Shown: positions 1 through 9,953 of the stretch, in pieces
Numbering within the stretch: position 1 is the stretch's first letter
How the letters are laid out: every line of letters begins with the position of its first letter
Source of the DNA: Arsenophonus sp052174475
GTDB lineage: Bacteria > Pseudomonadota > Gammaproteobacteria > Enterobacterales > Enterobacteriaceae
Reading direction: 5' to 3'
DNA length: 64,000 bases
NCBI GenBank assembly: GCA_052174475.1
Contig: JBQMRO010000009.1
Coordinates: 5,340-69,339, forward strand
Notes under the pieces: generated by a model
Seen by the model: the letters and a program-made list of their open reading frames with translations, nothing else
What the model was told of the DNA's origin: nothing
Databases searched by the model: none
Position numbers and translations under genes: made by a program

Positions 1-1192
1 TAAAAGCCGATTTAATTAGATTCATCGTTCTTATTAACGATGGGATGGGATGGGATGGAGAGCCCCACATAGAGTAGACTGATAGAAAATCATAAAAATG
101 CTAGCTATTTTCTCGATTATTTTCTAGCTTCTTCATTATTGTAGGGATAAAGCTTTGCTGAAAATTTTATCAACAAACATTAAGATTTATTAGCGACATC
201 AGACTCCATGATAGGGTCTACTCCTCTCAGATAACCCTTAATTTTCAGTGCTGCATGATTTTATGAAGTCAACCAAGTTAATTAGATATTTTATGTATCC
301 AATAGCAATGATGTTGGATATCCTGGGACATTTTTATCATTATATTCTAAAACCAAAGTACTATCTTCCATAACAAGCTCAGGAAGTATAGTTAAGACAC
401 ACCGCTCGCGCGGTCATCCAGAAGTTCGACCAGTATGCTTACTACTTTTAGTAGTATCTTCAACCCCAATCAACTCATTATGTTCATGTTCAGTTATGCC
501 AATAATTACTAGCAGGCCACGCGATCATTTTGCTTGATAGCATAGTGTATATGCCATCAGAACAGAAATAAATTTAGTAGTATCGCTTAAAATCACACAG
601 GCATCATTATTACCTATGCTCTTTAAGTCATTTGTTTTTCAGTTTGCTTATGGCGCTTAGCAAAAGCCATGTGTTTTTCATCGAGAAGCGGCATCATAGC
701 TTAGTGAAAATAATCAGTGGATAATGCCTTGCAGATACAGGTCATGGTAGCAACTCTTAAACATTTTATGGATGCTTTAGATAGAGCGACAAAAGGAGAT
801 GTTGAAGTATATTCCGTTACCGCTGAAGAATTTATAACCTTAGTATTTTAATATCAATATCACCTACACTTGTCTTTATAGATTCCTTATGATGAATAAC
901 CATTATGGATGATGGCATAATATGGTCGTCTACAAAAAGCAATGTTGAGCATTTTAGTACAGTATACTTTCAAGTTCAGCTTAAATAACGGTGCCTATCA
1001 GCTTCCCTAGTAGCATTACGAATAAGTTCATAGAATGGATTAGAGTGTAATAACTGGTTTCATGAATACCTCTAGGGTAGACTTTCATGGCATATTATTT
1101 TTATATTGTTGAGATCAATCATCTATAAAATTAATCAGAAGAATACGCCTTCTTCTCCCGAAGGTATATAGATCAGAAATAAGTATAACTAA
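1..1192 (-). mobile_element. IS256-family element, decayed, cut by window start
   Basis: Degenerate transposase on the minus strand. The copy can be followed by its similarity to the other IS256 relics of the window: the region encoding the conserved RTTNPIES segment lies near 15-35, and the outer end near 1165-1192 carries the shared terminal stretch ending in AAGTATAACT. Stops and frameshifts are everywhere, so it cannot be active. Its 3' end lies outside the window. No gene other than the transposase relic is visible. Confidence 0.75.
39..58. repeat. GATGG x4 tandem repeat
   Basis: Four perfect copies of the 5-mer GATGG inside the IS256 relic. The equivalent place in the other IS256 copies has no such array, so it arose locally, probably by replication slippage. 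Confidence 0.85.
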
Positions 1193-1403
1193 AAAAGGAT
1201 TTTCTTTAGTTACCGATTCTAAGTGCTGTATATTGTTTTTTCAAACAGTTCTTTAAGTTTTTATCATAATTCACGTGGATTAGTTATATTTAACTGCGAT
1301 AATAATCATATAGAACATCAATTTAATTTTAATTTAATTAAAAATACTACTAATGATGTAACATATTCTTATATGTGGAATAAAATAGATAAGAAAGGTT
1401 TTT

Positions 1404-2348
1404 ATGACTTACGCTTTAGAGCTGCTCAAGCTTACAAAAACCTATCCTGGTGGTGTGAAAGCATTAACCGGTATTGATTTATATGTTGAGGTAGGTGATT
1501 TTTATGCCTTATTAGGGCCTAATGGTGCAGGTAAATCAACGATAATTGGTATTATCAGTTCATTAGTTAATAAAACGAGCGGTAAAGTGAAAGTGTTTGG
1601 TTACGATCTTGATAAAGATGTGATAAATCTTAAGCGTCAATTGGGACTAGTGCCACAAGAATTTAATTTTAATCCATTTGAAACAGTATTACAGATAGTG
1701 CTCAATCAAGCAGGTTATTACGGGGTTCCGCGTTCATTAGCTTTCTCTAGAGCAGAAATATATCTTTCTCAATTAGCTTTATGGAATAAACGTAATGAGT
1801 CTGCACGAGATCTCTCTGGTGGCATGAAACGACGTTTAATGATTGCTCGTGCATTAATACATCAGCCAAAATTATTAATTTTAGATGAACCAACCGCAGG
1901 GGTTGATATTGAACTTCGTCGTTCGATGTGGGGTTTTTTAAAAACTTTAAATGCGCACGGCACTACTATTATTTTAACGACCCATTATCTAGAAGAAGTG
2001 GAAATGTTATGCCGTAATATTGGGATTATTCAATATGGAAAATTGATTAAGAATAATAGTATGAAAAATCTACTCAATCAGTTGGAGTTAGAAACGTTTA
2101 TTTTTGATCTAGCTCAAAAAAGTTCTATCCCTAAATTAGATGGTTATAAATTTAGGCTACTGGATACTTTAACTATAGAAGTTGAAGTACTTCGAGATCA
2201 AGGCTTAAATAGTTTATTTAGCCAATTCTCTGAGCAAGGGATACAGATAACTAGTATGCGTAATAAGGTAAATCGTTTGGAGGAATTATTTGTTGGTTTA
2301 ATGAACAAGCAGCATTCAGTATCGATAAATCAAGGAGAAAATAGATGA
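1404..2348 (+). CDS. yadG: ABC transporter ATP-binding protein YadG
   Basis: ATPase subunit of a predicted ABC-2 type exporter that acts at the inner membrane with YadH; its substrate is unknown. The 314-residue protein matches enterobacterial YadG (about 308 aa) over its whole length. Walker A GPNGAGKST is at residues 38-46, signature LSGGM at 137-141, Walker B LLILDEP at 157-163, and the H-loop region TTHYLEE follows. The ATG is preceded by AAAGG. Its end overlaps the yadH start (ATGA), so the two are translationally coupled. In E. coli the can gene lies beside yadG; here the DNA upstream (1193-1403) holds no recognisable gene and then the IS256 relic. Intact and probably functional. Confidence 0.95.
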   Translation: MTYALELLKLTKTYPGGVKALTGIDLYVEVGDFYALLGPNGAGKSTIIGIISSLVNKTSGKVKVFGYDLDKDVINLKRQLGLVPQEFNFNPFETVLQIVLNQAGYYGVPRSLAFSRAEIYLSQLALWNKRNESARDLSGGMKRRLMIARALIHQPKLLILDEPTAGVDIELRRSMWGFLKTLNAHGTTIILTTHYLEEVEMLCRNIGIIQYGKLIKNNSMKNLLNQLELETFIFDLAQKSSIPKLDGYKFRLLDTLTIEVEVLRDQGLNSLFSQFSEQGIQITSMRNKVNRLEELFVGLMNKQHSVSINQGENR

Positions 2349-3115
2349 TTCAGTTATACTGGGTGGCAATGAAAACAATCTGGATTAAAGAAATAACACG
2401 TTTTTCGCGTATTTGGGTGCAAACTTTACTACCTCCAGTGATTACAATATCACTTTATTTTATTATATTTGGTAGTTTAATTGGCTCAAGAATTGGTAAT
2501 ATTGATGGCGTAAATTACATGCAGTTTATTGTTCCTGGCTTGATTATGATGTCGGTAATCACTAATGCTTATACTAATGTTTGTTCCTCCTTTTTTAGTG
2601 CAAAATTCCAAAAAAGTATTGAGGAATTGTTGGTTGCACCAGTTCCTACTCATATTGTAATCATTGGTTTTGTTGGTGGTGGGGTTGCTAGAGGGGTATT
2701 AGTTGCTCTTTTAGTCACCTTGGTTTCGCTATTTTTTGTCCAATTACATATTTATTCATGGTGGGTGGTAATTATTACCGTATTAATGACAGTCATTTTA
2801 TTTTCATTAGCTGGATTGGTGAATGCGATATTTGCAAAAACATTTGACAATATTAGTATTGTTCCTACCTTTGTTTTGACACCATTAACGTATTTAGGCG
2901 GTGTTTTTTATTCTTTGTCGCTTTTGCCAGAGTTTTGGAAAATGGTATTTAAGCTTAATCCGATTGTCTATATGATCAGTGGGTTACGTTATGGGTTTCT
3001 TGGTGTTAGCGATGTTGAACTATCTATTACCTTATCGGTATTAGTAATTTTCATTGTTATCTTATATGCGATAACGTGGAACTTAATTGAAAAAGGAAGA
3101 GGATTAAGGACTTAA
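2345..3115 (+). CDS. yadH: ABC transporter permease YadH (ABC-2 type)
   Basis: Membrane subunit partnering YadG. The 256-residue protein has the usual YadH length and about six hydrophobic segments (roughly residues 23-45, 61-80, 105-130, 139-165, 170-190 and 225-247), as expected for an ABC-2 permease. AAGGAGAAAATAG just before the ATG gives a strong ribosome site inside the end of yadG. It converges on the pcnB-folK gene across about 190 bp with no clear terminator. In E. coli the panBCD genes and others lie between yadH and folK; they are absent here, so this is a deletion junction. That pantothenate synthesis is lost at this locus is inference. Confidence 0.95.
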   Translation: MIQLYWVAMKTIWIKEITRFSRIWVQTLLPPVITISLYFIIFGSLIGSRIGNIDGVNYMQFIVPGLIMMSVITNAYTNVCSSFFSAKFQKSIEELLVAPVPTHIVIIGFVGGGVARGVLVALLVTLVSLFFVQLHIYSWWVVIITVLMTVILFSLAGLVNAIFAKTFDNISIVPTFVLTPLTYLGGVFYSLSLLPEFWKMVFKLNPIVYMISGLRYGFLGVSDVELSITLSVLVIFIVILYAITWNLIEKGRGLRT

Positions 3116-3301
3116 TTTTTAGCGCTCACAATGCGATAAATATATAGGCAATTCTGATATTTTTTAAGGTTATTACTGCATTATCTATATGTTTACGCTA
3201 TCATAGGTTTTTATATTTTTCTAATAATGCTGGTTAGTTATTCGGAAATAGTAAGAGGTTATGATGCCTTGTTGTGCGTCCCATTATTCCTGAGTTATTG
3301 G

Positions 3302-3787
3302 CTAACTTACCCATAAAGTCAGCCTATTTTTAGCAACCTGCAGTAATCTCTCACTGAGTAATTCTCCATCGGGAAAGCGTAGTTTAGGGGCAATTTCTGA
3401 TAAAGGATAAAGCATAAATTCCCGTTCTTTAAGGGCATAATGAGGGATAGTTAAACACGCTGTTTGAATAATCTGTTGGCCGTATAATATAATATCCAAA
3501 TCAAGCGTTCTTGGCCCCCAACGATTGGTTTTACGTATTCTACCATGCATTGATTCAATCAATTGGGTATGTTCAAGTAGGGTTTTTGGTAATAACTCAG
3601 TATCTAATGCGATAACGACATTGAGATAGTCAGGCTGATCTTGTGATCCCATCGGTTTAGTTCGGTAGAAAGAAGAAACAGCAACTGGCTTGGTATTTGG
3701 TAATTGCTGTAATTCTTTAATAGCAAGTTGCACTTGCTGTAAAGGGTTATTTAGGTTGCTGGCAATAGCAATATGAACACGTTCCAT
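3302..3787 (-). other. folK: FolK domain with possible internal start
   Basis: ATG 3787-3785 begins the sequence MERVHIAIASN, where free-standing FolK (about 160 aa) starts. The segment encodes 161 residues, a full-length FolK. A modest purine stretch (CAGAG) lies some 13 bases upstream. Internal initiation, giving separate FolK as well as or instead of the fusion, is therefore possible. Confidence 0.6.
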
Positions 3788-5332
3788 CTTTAATTTACTC
3801 TGTTGTTTTATTAGTTTATGGTTAGGATGATTTCGGCGCTGTGTCCAGCTACGATGATGAGTTAGTATATTATCTACTTCTAAGATCATTTTATGTTGTA
3901 GATTATTATTGGCTTGTTGAAATTCAGACCACAAGTAAGGTAGCTCTTCTAATTCAGATCGTGGTTCCACATTGTAACGTAGCTCTAGTAGAGCAAACGC
4001 AGCACAAAATTTTGGATGTTCAAGTAATTTGTCTATTTTTTTTCCTTGGCATTGAGAAAGTTGTAATTGTAGCTGCCAAATATCACGCATTATTGAAGTA
4101 AGCCGTTTAGGAATAGCAATAGAACGACATTGCTCATTAAGAATATCATTCATTGTGATAACAAATGCTTCGTAATATGGTAAGCCACTTTCTTGAGAAA
4201 GTCTTTCTGTATGTTCTGTTAGAGGATACCATAACATGGTTGCAAATAAGAATGCAGAATTAACGTGTTTATTGTTTTTTATTTGATAATCAGTATCTTG
4301 CAGAACCTTATTAATGATAAGCTCCATCGGAGAATTATTATTAGCAGTAAAGTTTCGTTCAATTAACGGAAACAATGATTGAAATAGTTTATAACGTCTT
4401 AATTGTTGATAAGTTTGGTAACCTTTACCGGTCTGAAGTAATTTAAGCAACTCTTTAAATAGACGAGTTGATGGAATGTTTTTTAATAAAAATGCCAGTT
4501 GTGGAATAGAATTAGCAGTTTCAAAATCAATTTGCATATTTAATTTGCTAGCAAATCGAATAGCGCGTAGCATCCTAACAGGATCTTCTCGATAACGAAT
4601 TTTTGGATCACCAATTAACCGAATGATGCCATTTTTTAAATCCTCAAATCCACCAACATAATCACGTAGGGTAAAATCGTTAATTCGGTAATATAAGCTA
4701 TTTATAGTAAAGTCACGTTGAATAGCATCTTCTTCAATATTACCAAAAACGTTATCTCTCAGTAATATACCACTTTGAGCTTGGTGAGCTATATTATTAC
4801 AATTAGTATCAGTTGGTTCTTGAGAACCACGAAAAGTAGCAACTTCGATTATTTCGTAACCAAACATGATATGTGCTAAACGAAAACGGCGTCCAACTAA
4901 ACGACAATTACGAAACAATTTGCAAATTTGTTCAGGCGTTGCATTGGTGGTAACGTCGAAATCTTTAGGTTTTTTACCTAATAGTAAATCTCTGACACTA
5001 CCCCCGACTAGATAGGCTTCATAACCAGCATTATTTAGACGATAAAGTACTTTTAGTGCATTATTACTGATGTTTTTTCTGGAAATAGGATGTTTATCTC
5101 GCGGAATTATAGATATTGAAATATTTATAGAAGAGGCGGGTGTGAGTTTGCTTGTTAATTGAGTACTTTTAATAGTTTTTATACTCTGATATTTTTTTGT
5201 TAGTAAAGTTTTCACCTTAGTTTTAGATCGAGTATTAGTTACAGAACTATTATAAAACTTCTGTTTATTTCGATTATTTTTTTCTTTTCGTTTTAATAAA
5301 TTACGATAAAAATTAGCTACTCGTATAAAAAT
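3302..5332 (-). CDS. pcnB-folK: Fused poly(A) polymerase I / 6-hydroxymethyl-7,8-dihydropterin pyrophosphokinase (PcnB-FolK)
   Basis: One open frame of 676 codons covers what are two overlapping genes in enterobacteria. Residues 1 to about 510 are PcnB, which adds poly(A) tails to RNA 3' ends to promote decay: nucleotidyltransferase motif GGSVRD near residues 110-115, metal-binding DFD at 124-126, the RRFRLAH and YREDPVRMLRA segments, and a basic tail (WTQRRNHPNHK). The pcnB stop is missing and the frame runs into FolK (last 161 residues), which makes the folate precursor diphosphate; RWGPRTLDLD is kept but the usual GSN is ASN. I start the gene at ATT 5330-5332: the peptide FIRVANFYRNLL matches the E. 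coli PcnB N-terminus and GGAGGT lies 5 bases upstream. E. coli pcnB is known to start at AUU. A GTG at 5213-5215 would omit this conserved part. Confidence 0.85.
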   Translation of the reverse strand: MFIRVANFYRNLLKRKEKNNRNKQKFYNSSVTNTRSKTKVKTLLTKKYQSIKTIKSTQLTSKLTPASSINISISIIPRDKHPISRKNISNNALKVLYRLNNAGYEAYLVGGSVRDLLLGKKPKDFDVTTNATPEQICKLFRNCRLVGRRFRLAHIMFGYEIIEVATFRGSQEPTDTNCNNIAHQAQSGILLRDNVFGNIEEDAIQRDFTINSLYYRINDFTLRDYVGGFEDLKNGIIRLIGDPKIRYREDPVRMLRAIRFASKLNMQIDFETANSIPQLAFLLKNIPSTRLFKELLKLLQTGKGYQTYQQLRRYKLFQSLFPLIERNFTANNNSPMELIINKVLQDTDYQIKNNKHVNSAFLFATMLWYPLTEHTERLSQESGLPYYEAFVITMNDILNEQCRSIAIPKRLTSIMRDIWQLQLQLSQCQGKKIDKLLEHPKFCAAFALLELRYNVEPRSELEELPYLWSEFQQANNNLQHKMILEVDNILTHHRSWTQRRNHPNHKLIKQQSKLKMERVHIAIASNLNNPLQQVQLAIKELQQLPNTKPVAVSSFYRTKPMGSQDQPDYLNVVIALDTELLPKTLLEHTQLIESMHGRIRKTNRWGPRTLDLDIILYGQQIIQTACLTIPHYALKEREFMLYPLSEIAPKLRFPDGELLSERLLQVAKNRLTLWVS

Positions 5333-5343
5333 AATACACCTCC
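5330..5343 (-). promoter_or_regulatory. pcnB ribosome site with AUU start codon
   Basis: On the minus strand GGAGGT (5343-5338) is followed after 5 bases by ATT (5332-5330) and then codons for FIRVANF, the conserved beginning of PcnB. The very strong Shine-Dalgarno match paired with a non-canonical AUU codon is what is known for E. coli pcnB, where the weak start keeps PcnB scarce. A second ATT directly upstream (5335-5333) is too close to the Shine-Dalgarno. Confidence 0.8.
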
Positions 5344-5619
5344 ATACCTAATGCGATTTTAGTTAAAAACTAAATACTAATAATTAAATTAATCCTACCT
5401 TATAGGATCTTTTTTGAGAATGCCTAAGTAGGATAAAAATTGCTAATTAATTATAATTGGTAATAATTTTCCTATTTGCTATATACAATCTAATTGCCAA
5501 TTTTATACAACTTATTTAAGTAATTATTTACTAAAAAAATATTATAAAATAAAATAGTTATTTGTAATAAATTTAGTACATTAACGAAATAGCTTTCAGG
5601 TCCTTTATCGGAAGGGTAT

Positions 5620-5637
5620 AGCCTTCTTTAGAAGGCT
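5620..5637. repeat. Perfect 8-bp hairpin with 2-base loop
   Basis: AGCCTTCT-TT-AGAAGGCT, in the decayed DNA between pcnB and the gluQ relic. It could be an old terminator stem, but no clear T-run follows on either strand. Confidence 0.5.
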
Positions 5638-5649
5638 TCTTATAAAAAC

Positions 5650-5990
5650 GTTTAATACTAAAGGTAAAGGTATATAATTAGGTGTTAGAAAATTGAGATA
5701 ATAATAGAAAAACTTTGTTTAACAGTAAGTGCAATGAGATTAGCACAACTAACAATTTCAGTAAGATCTAAGTCATGATCGTCAATAACGACAACAAGAT
5801 TATAAGGAAATAATTATCTGTTTCGAACAGTAATAAAATCTTCTTTTATTTGACAAAAAAAATTTATATCATCAAGATGATGATAAGAAAATTAAATCGC
5901 ACTTTGATCAAAGATCAAAGTGCCACCCTTTATCACTGAAAGGAAAAAATTGGTTTATTAGGTCTGTTATAAGTTAATACTTCATTGTAT
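5650..5990 (-). pseudogene. gluQ: gluQ relic (glutamyl-Q tRNA(Asp) synthetase), C-terminal half
   Basis: Minus-strand translation near 5710-5860 reads LFPYNLVVVIDDHDLDLTEI then SCANLIALTVKQS. This lines up with the family segment [32 protein letters not shown] of GluQRS, the enzyme that adds glutamate to queuosine of tRNA(Asp). Frameshifts break it and the N-terminal half is not recognisable. Its position upstream of pcnB on the same strand matches the E. coli order dksA-gluQ-pcnB-folK; no dksA is visible. Confidence 0.75.
5899..5923. repeat. Perfect 11-bp inverted repeat, 3-base loop
   Basis: GCACTTTGATC-AAA-GATCAAAGTGC. It lies between the gluQ relic and the IS91 relic. No gene end is close enough to make a terminator likely. 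Confidence 0.85.
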
Positions 5991-6049
5991 ATTAAGCTTT
6001 TTAAGCTAAAACCCTAATTTAGGGAAACTAACCATAAGTTAAAAGCTTA

Positions 6050-7760
6050 GTAAAGTTCGTTTTTTTCTTTATTTTATGTATTTTTTCTCAGAAAAAATCC
6101 GTTATCTGTTTATCAAGCTGATCGTCGATAAAATAGCCGCTGCCATACAAAATACATTTTATAGATCTATACGAAAAATTTTTTCATCAGCACATCGAAC
6201 CTCTATTTTCCGGTTTTTTGCAACTCCTTATATCCAGTCTCTTACTACACTTTAGTAGTAGTGTCTCTTATTACGTTTGATAATAAACCATAGTAACCCA
6301 TCTTATTAAAATGCCTCGCCAAAATATGACTAATATAGCGCCTAATTATCTCTTTTTGCATTACGTGGGTCTCTCTGCTGACGATGTTCTTGAGTTTAGT
6401 GCTTATAGCAATGATGCGCAACCTTCCCTTTTTCAATAATATCGCAGTTTTAATGCTGATATCAGATAGTTTAAGATAATAAAAGGTATTTCACGCTTTT
6501 ATGCCAGACCTATTTTGTCTTTTTAGCAAAGTGAACTTTCTAGTAACGTTCCAGACCATACCTTTCATGGTACGCTGAATACTGATTGATAGAGCGTATA
6601 TATACTATATATCAGGAAATGGAGTGGAATTTATTAGATTATACTTATTACGTATTAGCCGGATGAGAGCGCTTCGATAGACTCCTTCACTTACTATTTT
6701 TATAGAATAGATCATCTCATGCGGTATGTTTAATATCCAGACTACTACGAGTGACAGAGATATAAACATGCTGATGTTGATTGAGTTGTCAAACATAAGC
6801 GTGCAAGAGATAGATAGAGGATACTAATTTCTATGTTCTGTTTCTGTGCTCACTAAAGCATAAGTGCGGAATAGCGGCACAAAACAAGGTGTTGAGTCAC
6901 AGCTAGTTATTATTGAAAAGATAGAAGAAGATGAGCTATACTGAAAAGTAACGTTTTGTTAGTCGAAATCGAGTAAAAATATGAACCTACTTATCTAACC
7001 ATTACTCAGTACCTTTAAAACTGTACGAACTGCAGGCTTTTTATAACTCTACAATTTTCTCAGAAAGTTGACTGTTGGAATATTCAAGAAAGGCACGGCA
7101 ATAGTGTTTGTAATACCTCCGCACAAAAAGTATTACAGATAAGTTTCACTCAATAGATAGATAGCTCCACAAGTTGGCACACTCTTACCGTATTTTTTTA
7201 AGGAATTTATTCCAACCATTATTAATGTCAAAAGAAGCTTAAAAATGGCGAGGAATATATATTAGGATAATACCTTATAGGTTTTCTTTCGATAGTAAAG
7301 AAAAGATGGTCATCCTGTTCGCATTCCTTACGTCTATCACTCCAGTTATCTTTAGTTTTTGTCCAATGAAGAAAAATAAATAGGAATAATCTATAATTCC
7401 TTTATACATAATAAATTCATCTGCATGGATATTTTAGTTATCAACCTCGCTGTAGTTGTATTCGAAGTCATCGATTTAGTTTGGGGGTAGGGAGTTGTTT
7501 GCTAAAAAAAACACTAATCTTCACTGTGTGAGGGTATAATTACATACGAGAAAAATTGAGGTTGAATTGAATGCATTTCTATATGCCCTTGACCTTCTTT
7601 TGAGTATCATGAAAAATTCAATCAATCTGTTCTTATTTATTTTAGAGGAAGATCATAAAGCGCTTTTAATAAATAGGCAGTTATAACACAGAAGATCACG
7701 GGTACTCCTTTTGACTTGGCGATTTTACGTTTTCGTGGAAGATTTGTTCTTAGCTATTTA
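6050..7760 (-). mobile_element. IS91-family element, decayed
   Basis: Minus-strand relic of a Y2 (HUH rolling-circle) transposase. Residues IIRRYISHILARHF and YYGLLSN at 6245-6400 match the conserved FIRRYLQHVLPKGF / RYYGLLSNR segments, and INISMFISLSLVVV at 6605-6800 corresponds to the QLNWHVHLHVSVTRGG metal-binding region. Further upstream (7320-7740) lies the relic of the small upstream gene found in the other copies, beginning AKNKSST near 7735. Many stops; inactive. Confidence 0.8.
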
Positions 7761-7779
7761 TATTAAATATTACAAAAAT

Positions 7780-8170
7780 TAAGTTATCTTGGCAAAGATT
7801 GTTGCTTTTCTCGTAAAGTAAATTGTAGCTATTTTATGTATTAATTTTTCTAGTTTCAATCAATCTTCTTCAGGTTAATATTTTGATAAATAAAACAACC
7901 CTATACCATATAACCTATTTAATCATCTTTTTAATCGGCTGATATAATTGTTTATATTTTGAATGTGGAATTTTTTACCAATAATTCTCTAGTTATTTAA
8001 CCTTATTAAGCGATGGTGACTAATTTCATACTCGCTAGTAAAGTTTTCATACTATTTAGCTCCACTCAATAACAAAGAATGGATTTTTATCTATATCAAT
8101 TAAAGTAACAGCTGGCATACTCTGCATTAAGCTCTTCAAAAAATCCTATCCCTCACATGAACACTTTTTA
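7780..8170 (-). mobile_element. IS1595-family fragment (3' half)
   Basis: Reverse-oriented relatives of this stretch are at 19360-19680 and 43500-43870. The outer end at 7785 starts GGCAAAGATTGTTG, which resembles the 5' end of the full copy at 18660 and suggests terminal inverted repeats. Only the transposase C-terminal part remains. It joins an IS91 relic on one side and an IS256 relic on the other. Confidence 0.65.
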
Positions 8171-8269
8171 ATCTCTATTGATTGAAGATTAGGATTCTAG
8201 TTCCCTTTATCTTCTTCTTTCCCGTGTTTTTTTATATCTTTTCTATGTTGAATAAGTTATTTTTATTTC

Positions 8270-9625
8270 TATATATTAAGTTTCGGAGATGCTAACGTAT
8301 CCCTGCTGATTGATTTCATGGATGATATCAAAAACAGAAAGACACTCCATAGAAAGTCCACTATATAGCTAATCTGCAAAATCAAATATTACTTCTAGTT
8401 CATTATATGAACACATTCATAATGCTGACAGGTAAATGATAGATACCCGCGGTTGAGCCGGAGCTAGAAGCCATGCTGGACAAGATACTAACATCGCTTT
8501 GTCGACAAGCTGCCGGCCCATGCTGGCAACCGTAACAGTTATTTGCTACAGTAAAGTCCATGCAAGGCTGGTTATTAGCAATGTTGAGATTAAAGTACCT
8601 AAGATTATGGAATTATAGCAGCAATGAAATATGCTTACAGCTCATTTCTGACTTATCTAAAGCGTGCAAAAATGTCTAAGAATTATTAGTATGTTTTTGT
8701 ATCTACGAGGCAAATCTAACGGTAATTTCACGAACCTCTAAAGCGATTTTTAGTGAAAAAGCACATTTCTCTCTGCATATTATCAGCAGACTGAAACAGA
8801 AATAGCTTAAAGAGTATAGGTAAATGAATGGTGTTTATGTAATTTACGTGATACGCCTATCTTTATTTCTATTTCGATGGCATATAATATCTGTCAGACT
8901 AGCTGATTGATTTTGCTTGTTGTTCATTATCGGCGTCACTGCCTATGAATGTAAGAAGCTTTTGTGGTTAAAGATAGTTATAAGAGCCGTAAGCTTACTG
9001 GGCCGAACTTATGCATGAGAGTGAGCGTGTGGCTTAACCGTATTTTCAGACTTTATATGAGAGGACGCTAGTGCTTTGTTTTTTGGGAATGCAATCTCAA
9101 AGATATTCCTGGACACGTAGCACTAACGATGTTAGCTACATAAAACAGTTGATGCGCTAGATTCATTCTCTAAAGGAATGCACCAAAAGTTAAGACAGTT
9201 TTCGGAGGTTTGGCTAGCAGGTCGAGATTCTGCTGATAAAATTTTGATGTTTTTGTTGGTAAAGTTATCATGGAATATCTTATAGTAATGAAGAAGGTGG
9301 AAAAAGAGCGAAAAGAACGGTTGACATTCTATATCTCTCTGTTAGGCGCGCTAGTGGCATTATAAGAGCGATGAACTAAATTTAATTTTACAATAATGAG
9401 AATATGATAGTGATACGTCAAAACTGTGATTAGAGAAAATAACTCTTTTAATAGTATTTAAGTTGCTTCCATCTTTTAAAAGAGTTAGAACCGCGGTTAA
9501 GATTGTTTAACCTGCTTTAACCATTCTGGTAAATAAGGTTTAATTTAAGAATGGTGAATAAGATTCACGAAGTATTCGGCTGAATATAGTTTAATTTGCC
9601 CTATATACTAGATTTTAATAACTCT
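8270..9625 (+). mobile_element. IS256-family element, decayed, near full length
   Basis: The plus-strand copy begins TTTCGGAGATGCTA, a start shared with the copy at 17029. Recognisable relic peptides include VEAELEAMLDKI near the N-terminus, FIIGVTAYE (the conserved I-G-V-H-G region) near 8925-8955, and the family C-terminal region around 9450-9550. About 1.35 kb, the usual IS256 size, with stops in all frames. Confidence 0.8.
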
Positions 9626-9953
9626 GAAATAACTTTGAGTTGATATATTTGGCTGTATAATTAGGAATTGCTTCAATCAGTATAGGAGCAATATTCTATT
9701 GCAATCTATAGAAGATTAGATTATAGCTAAATTTAAATTATTTAAAACCATACTATCTTTTGGATGTAACACCTAAAAGTCCTAAATCGTTAATAGCTAA
9801 TAGAAAATAGATATACAATAAATTAAGAAAATAGAAAATATTACTAAATCAAAAATAGCTTGAAATTTTAGGCTTTTTAGCAAAAGATAGCCTCTATCAG
9901 TCCATTCGTTGTTAATAAGCACCCTCAACTAAAAATAGTTGAGTAGCTAAATA
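9626..9953. other. AT-rich stretch, no gene seen
   Basis: About 330 bp between the IS256 relic and efp. Nothing coding could be recognised on either strand apart from the hairpin described separately. Confidence 0.6.
9924..9943 (-). terminator. Possible efp terminator hairpin
   Basis: CTCAACT-AAAAAT-AGTTGAG lies 10 bases beyond the efp stop. The stem is only 7 bp and no good T-run follows on the minus strand, so termination would be weak. Confidence 0.4.

Noticed and set aside
1223..1477. 84-codon frame overlapping the start of yadG
   Set aside because: It runs out of frame into yadG, has no similarity to known proteins and no ribosome site; it is likely random in AT-rich DNA.
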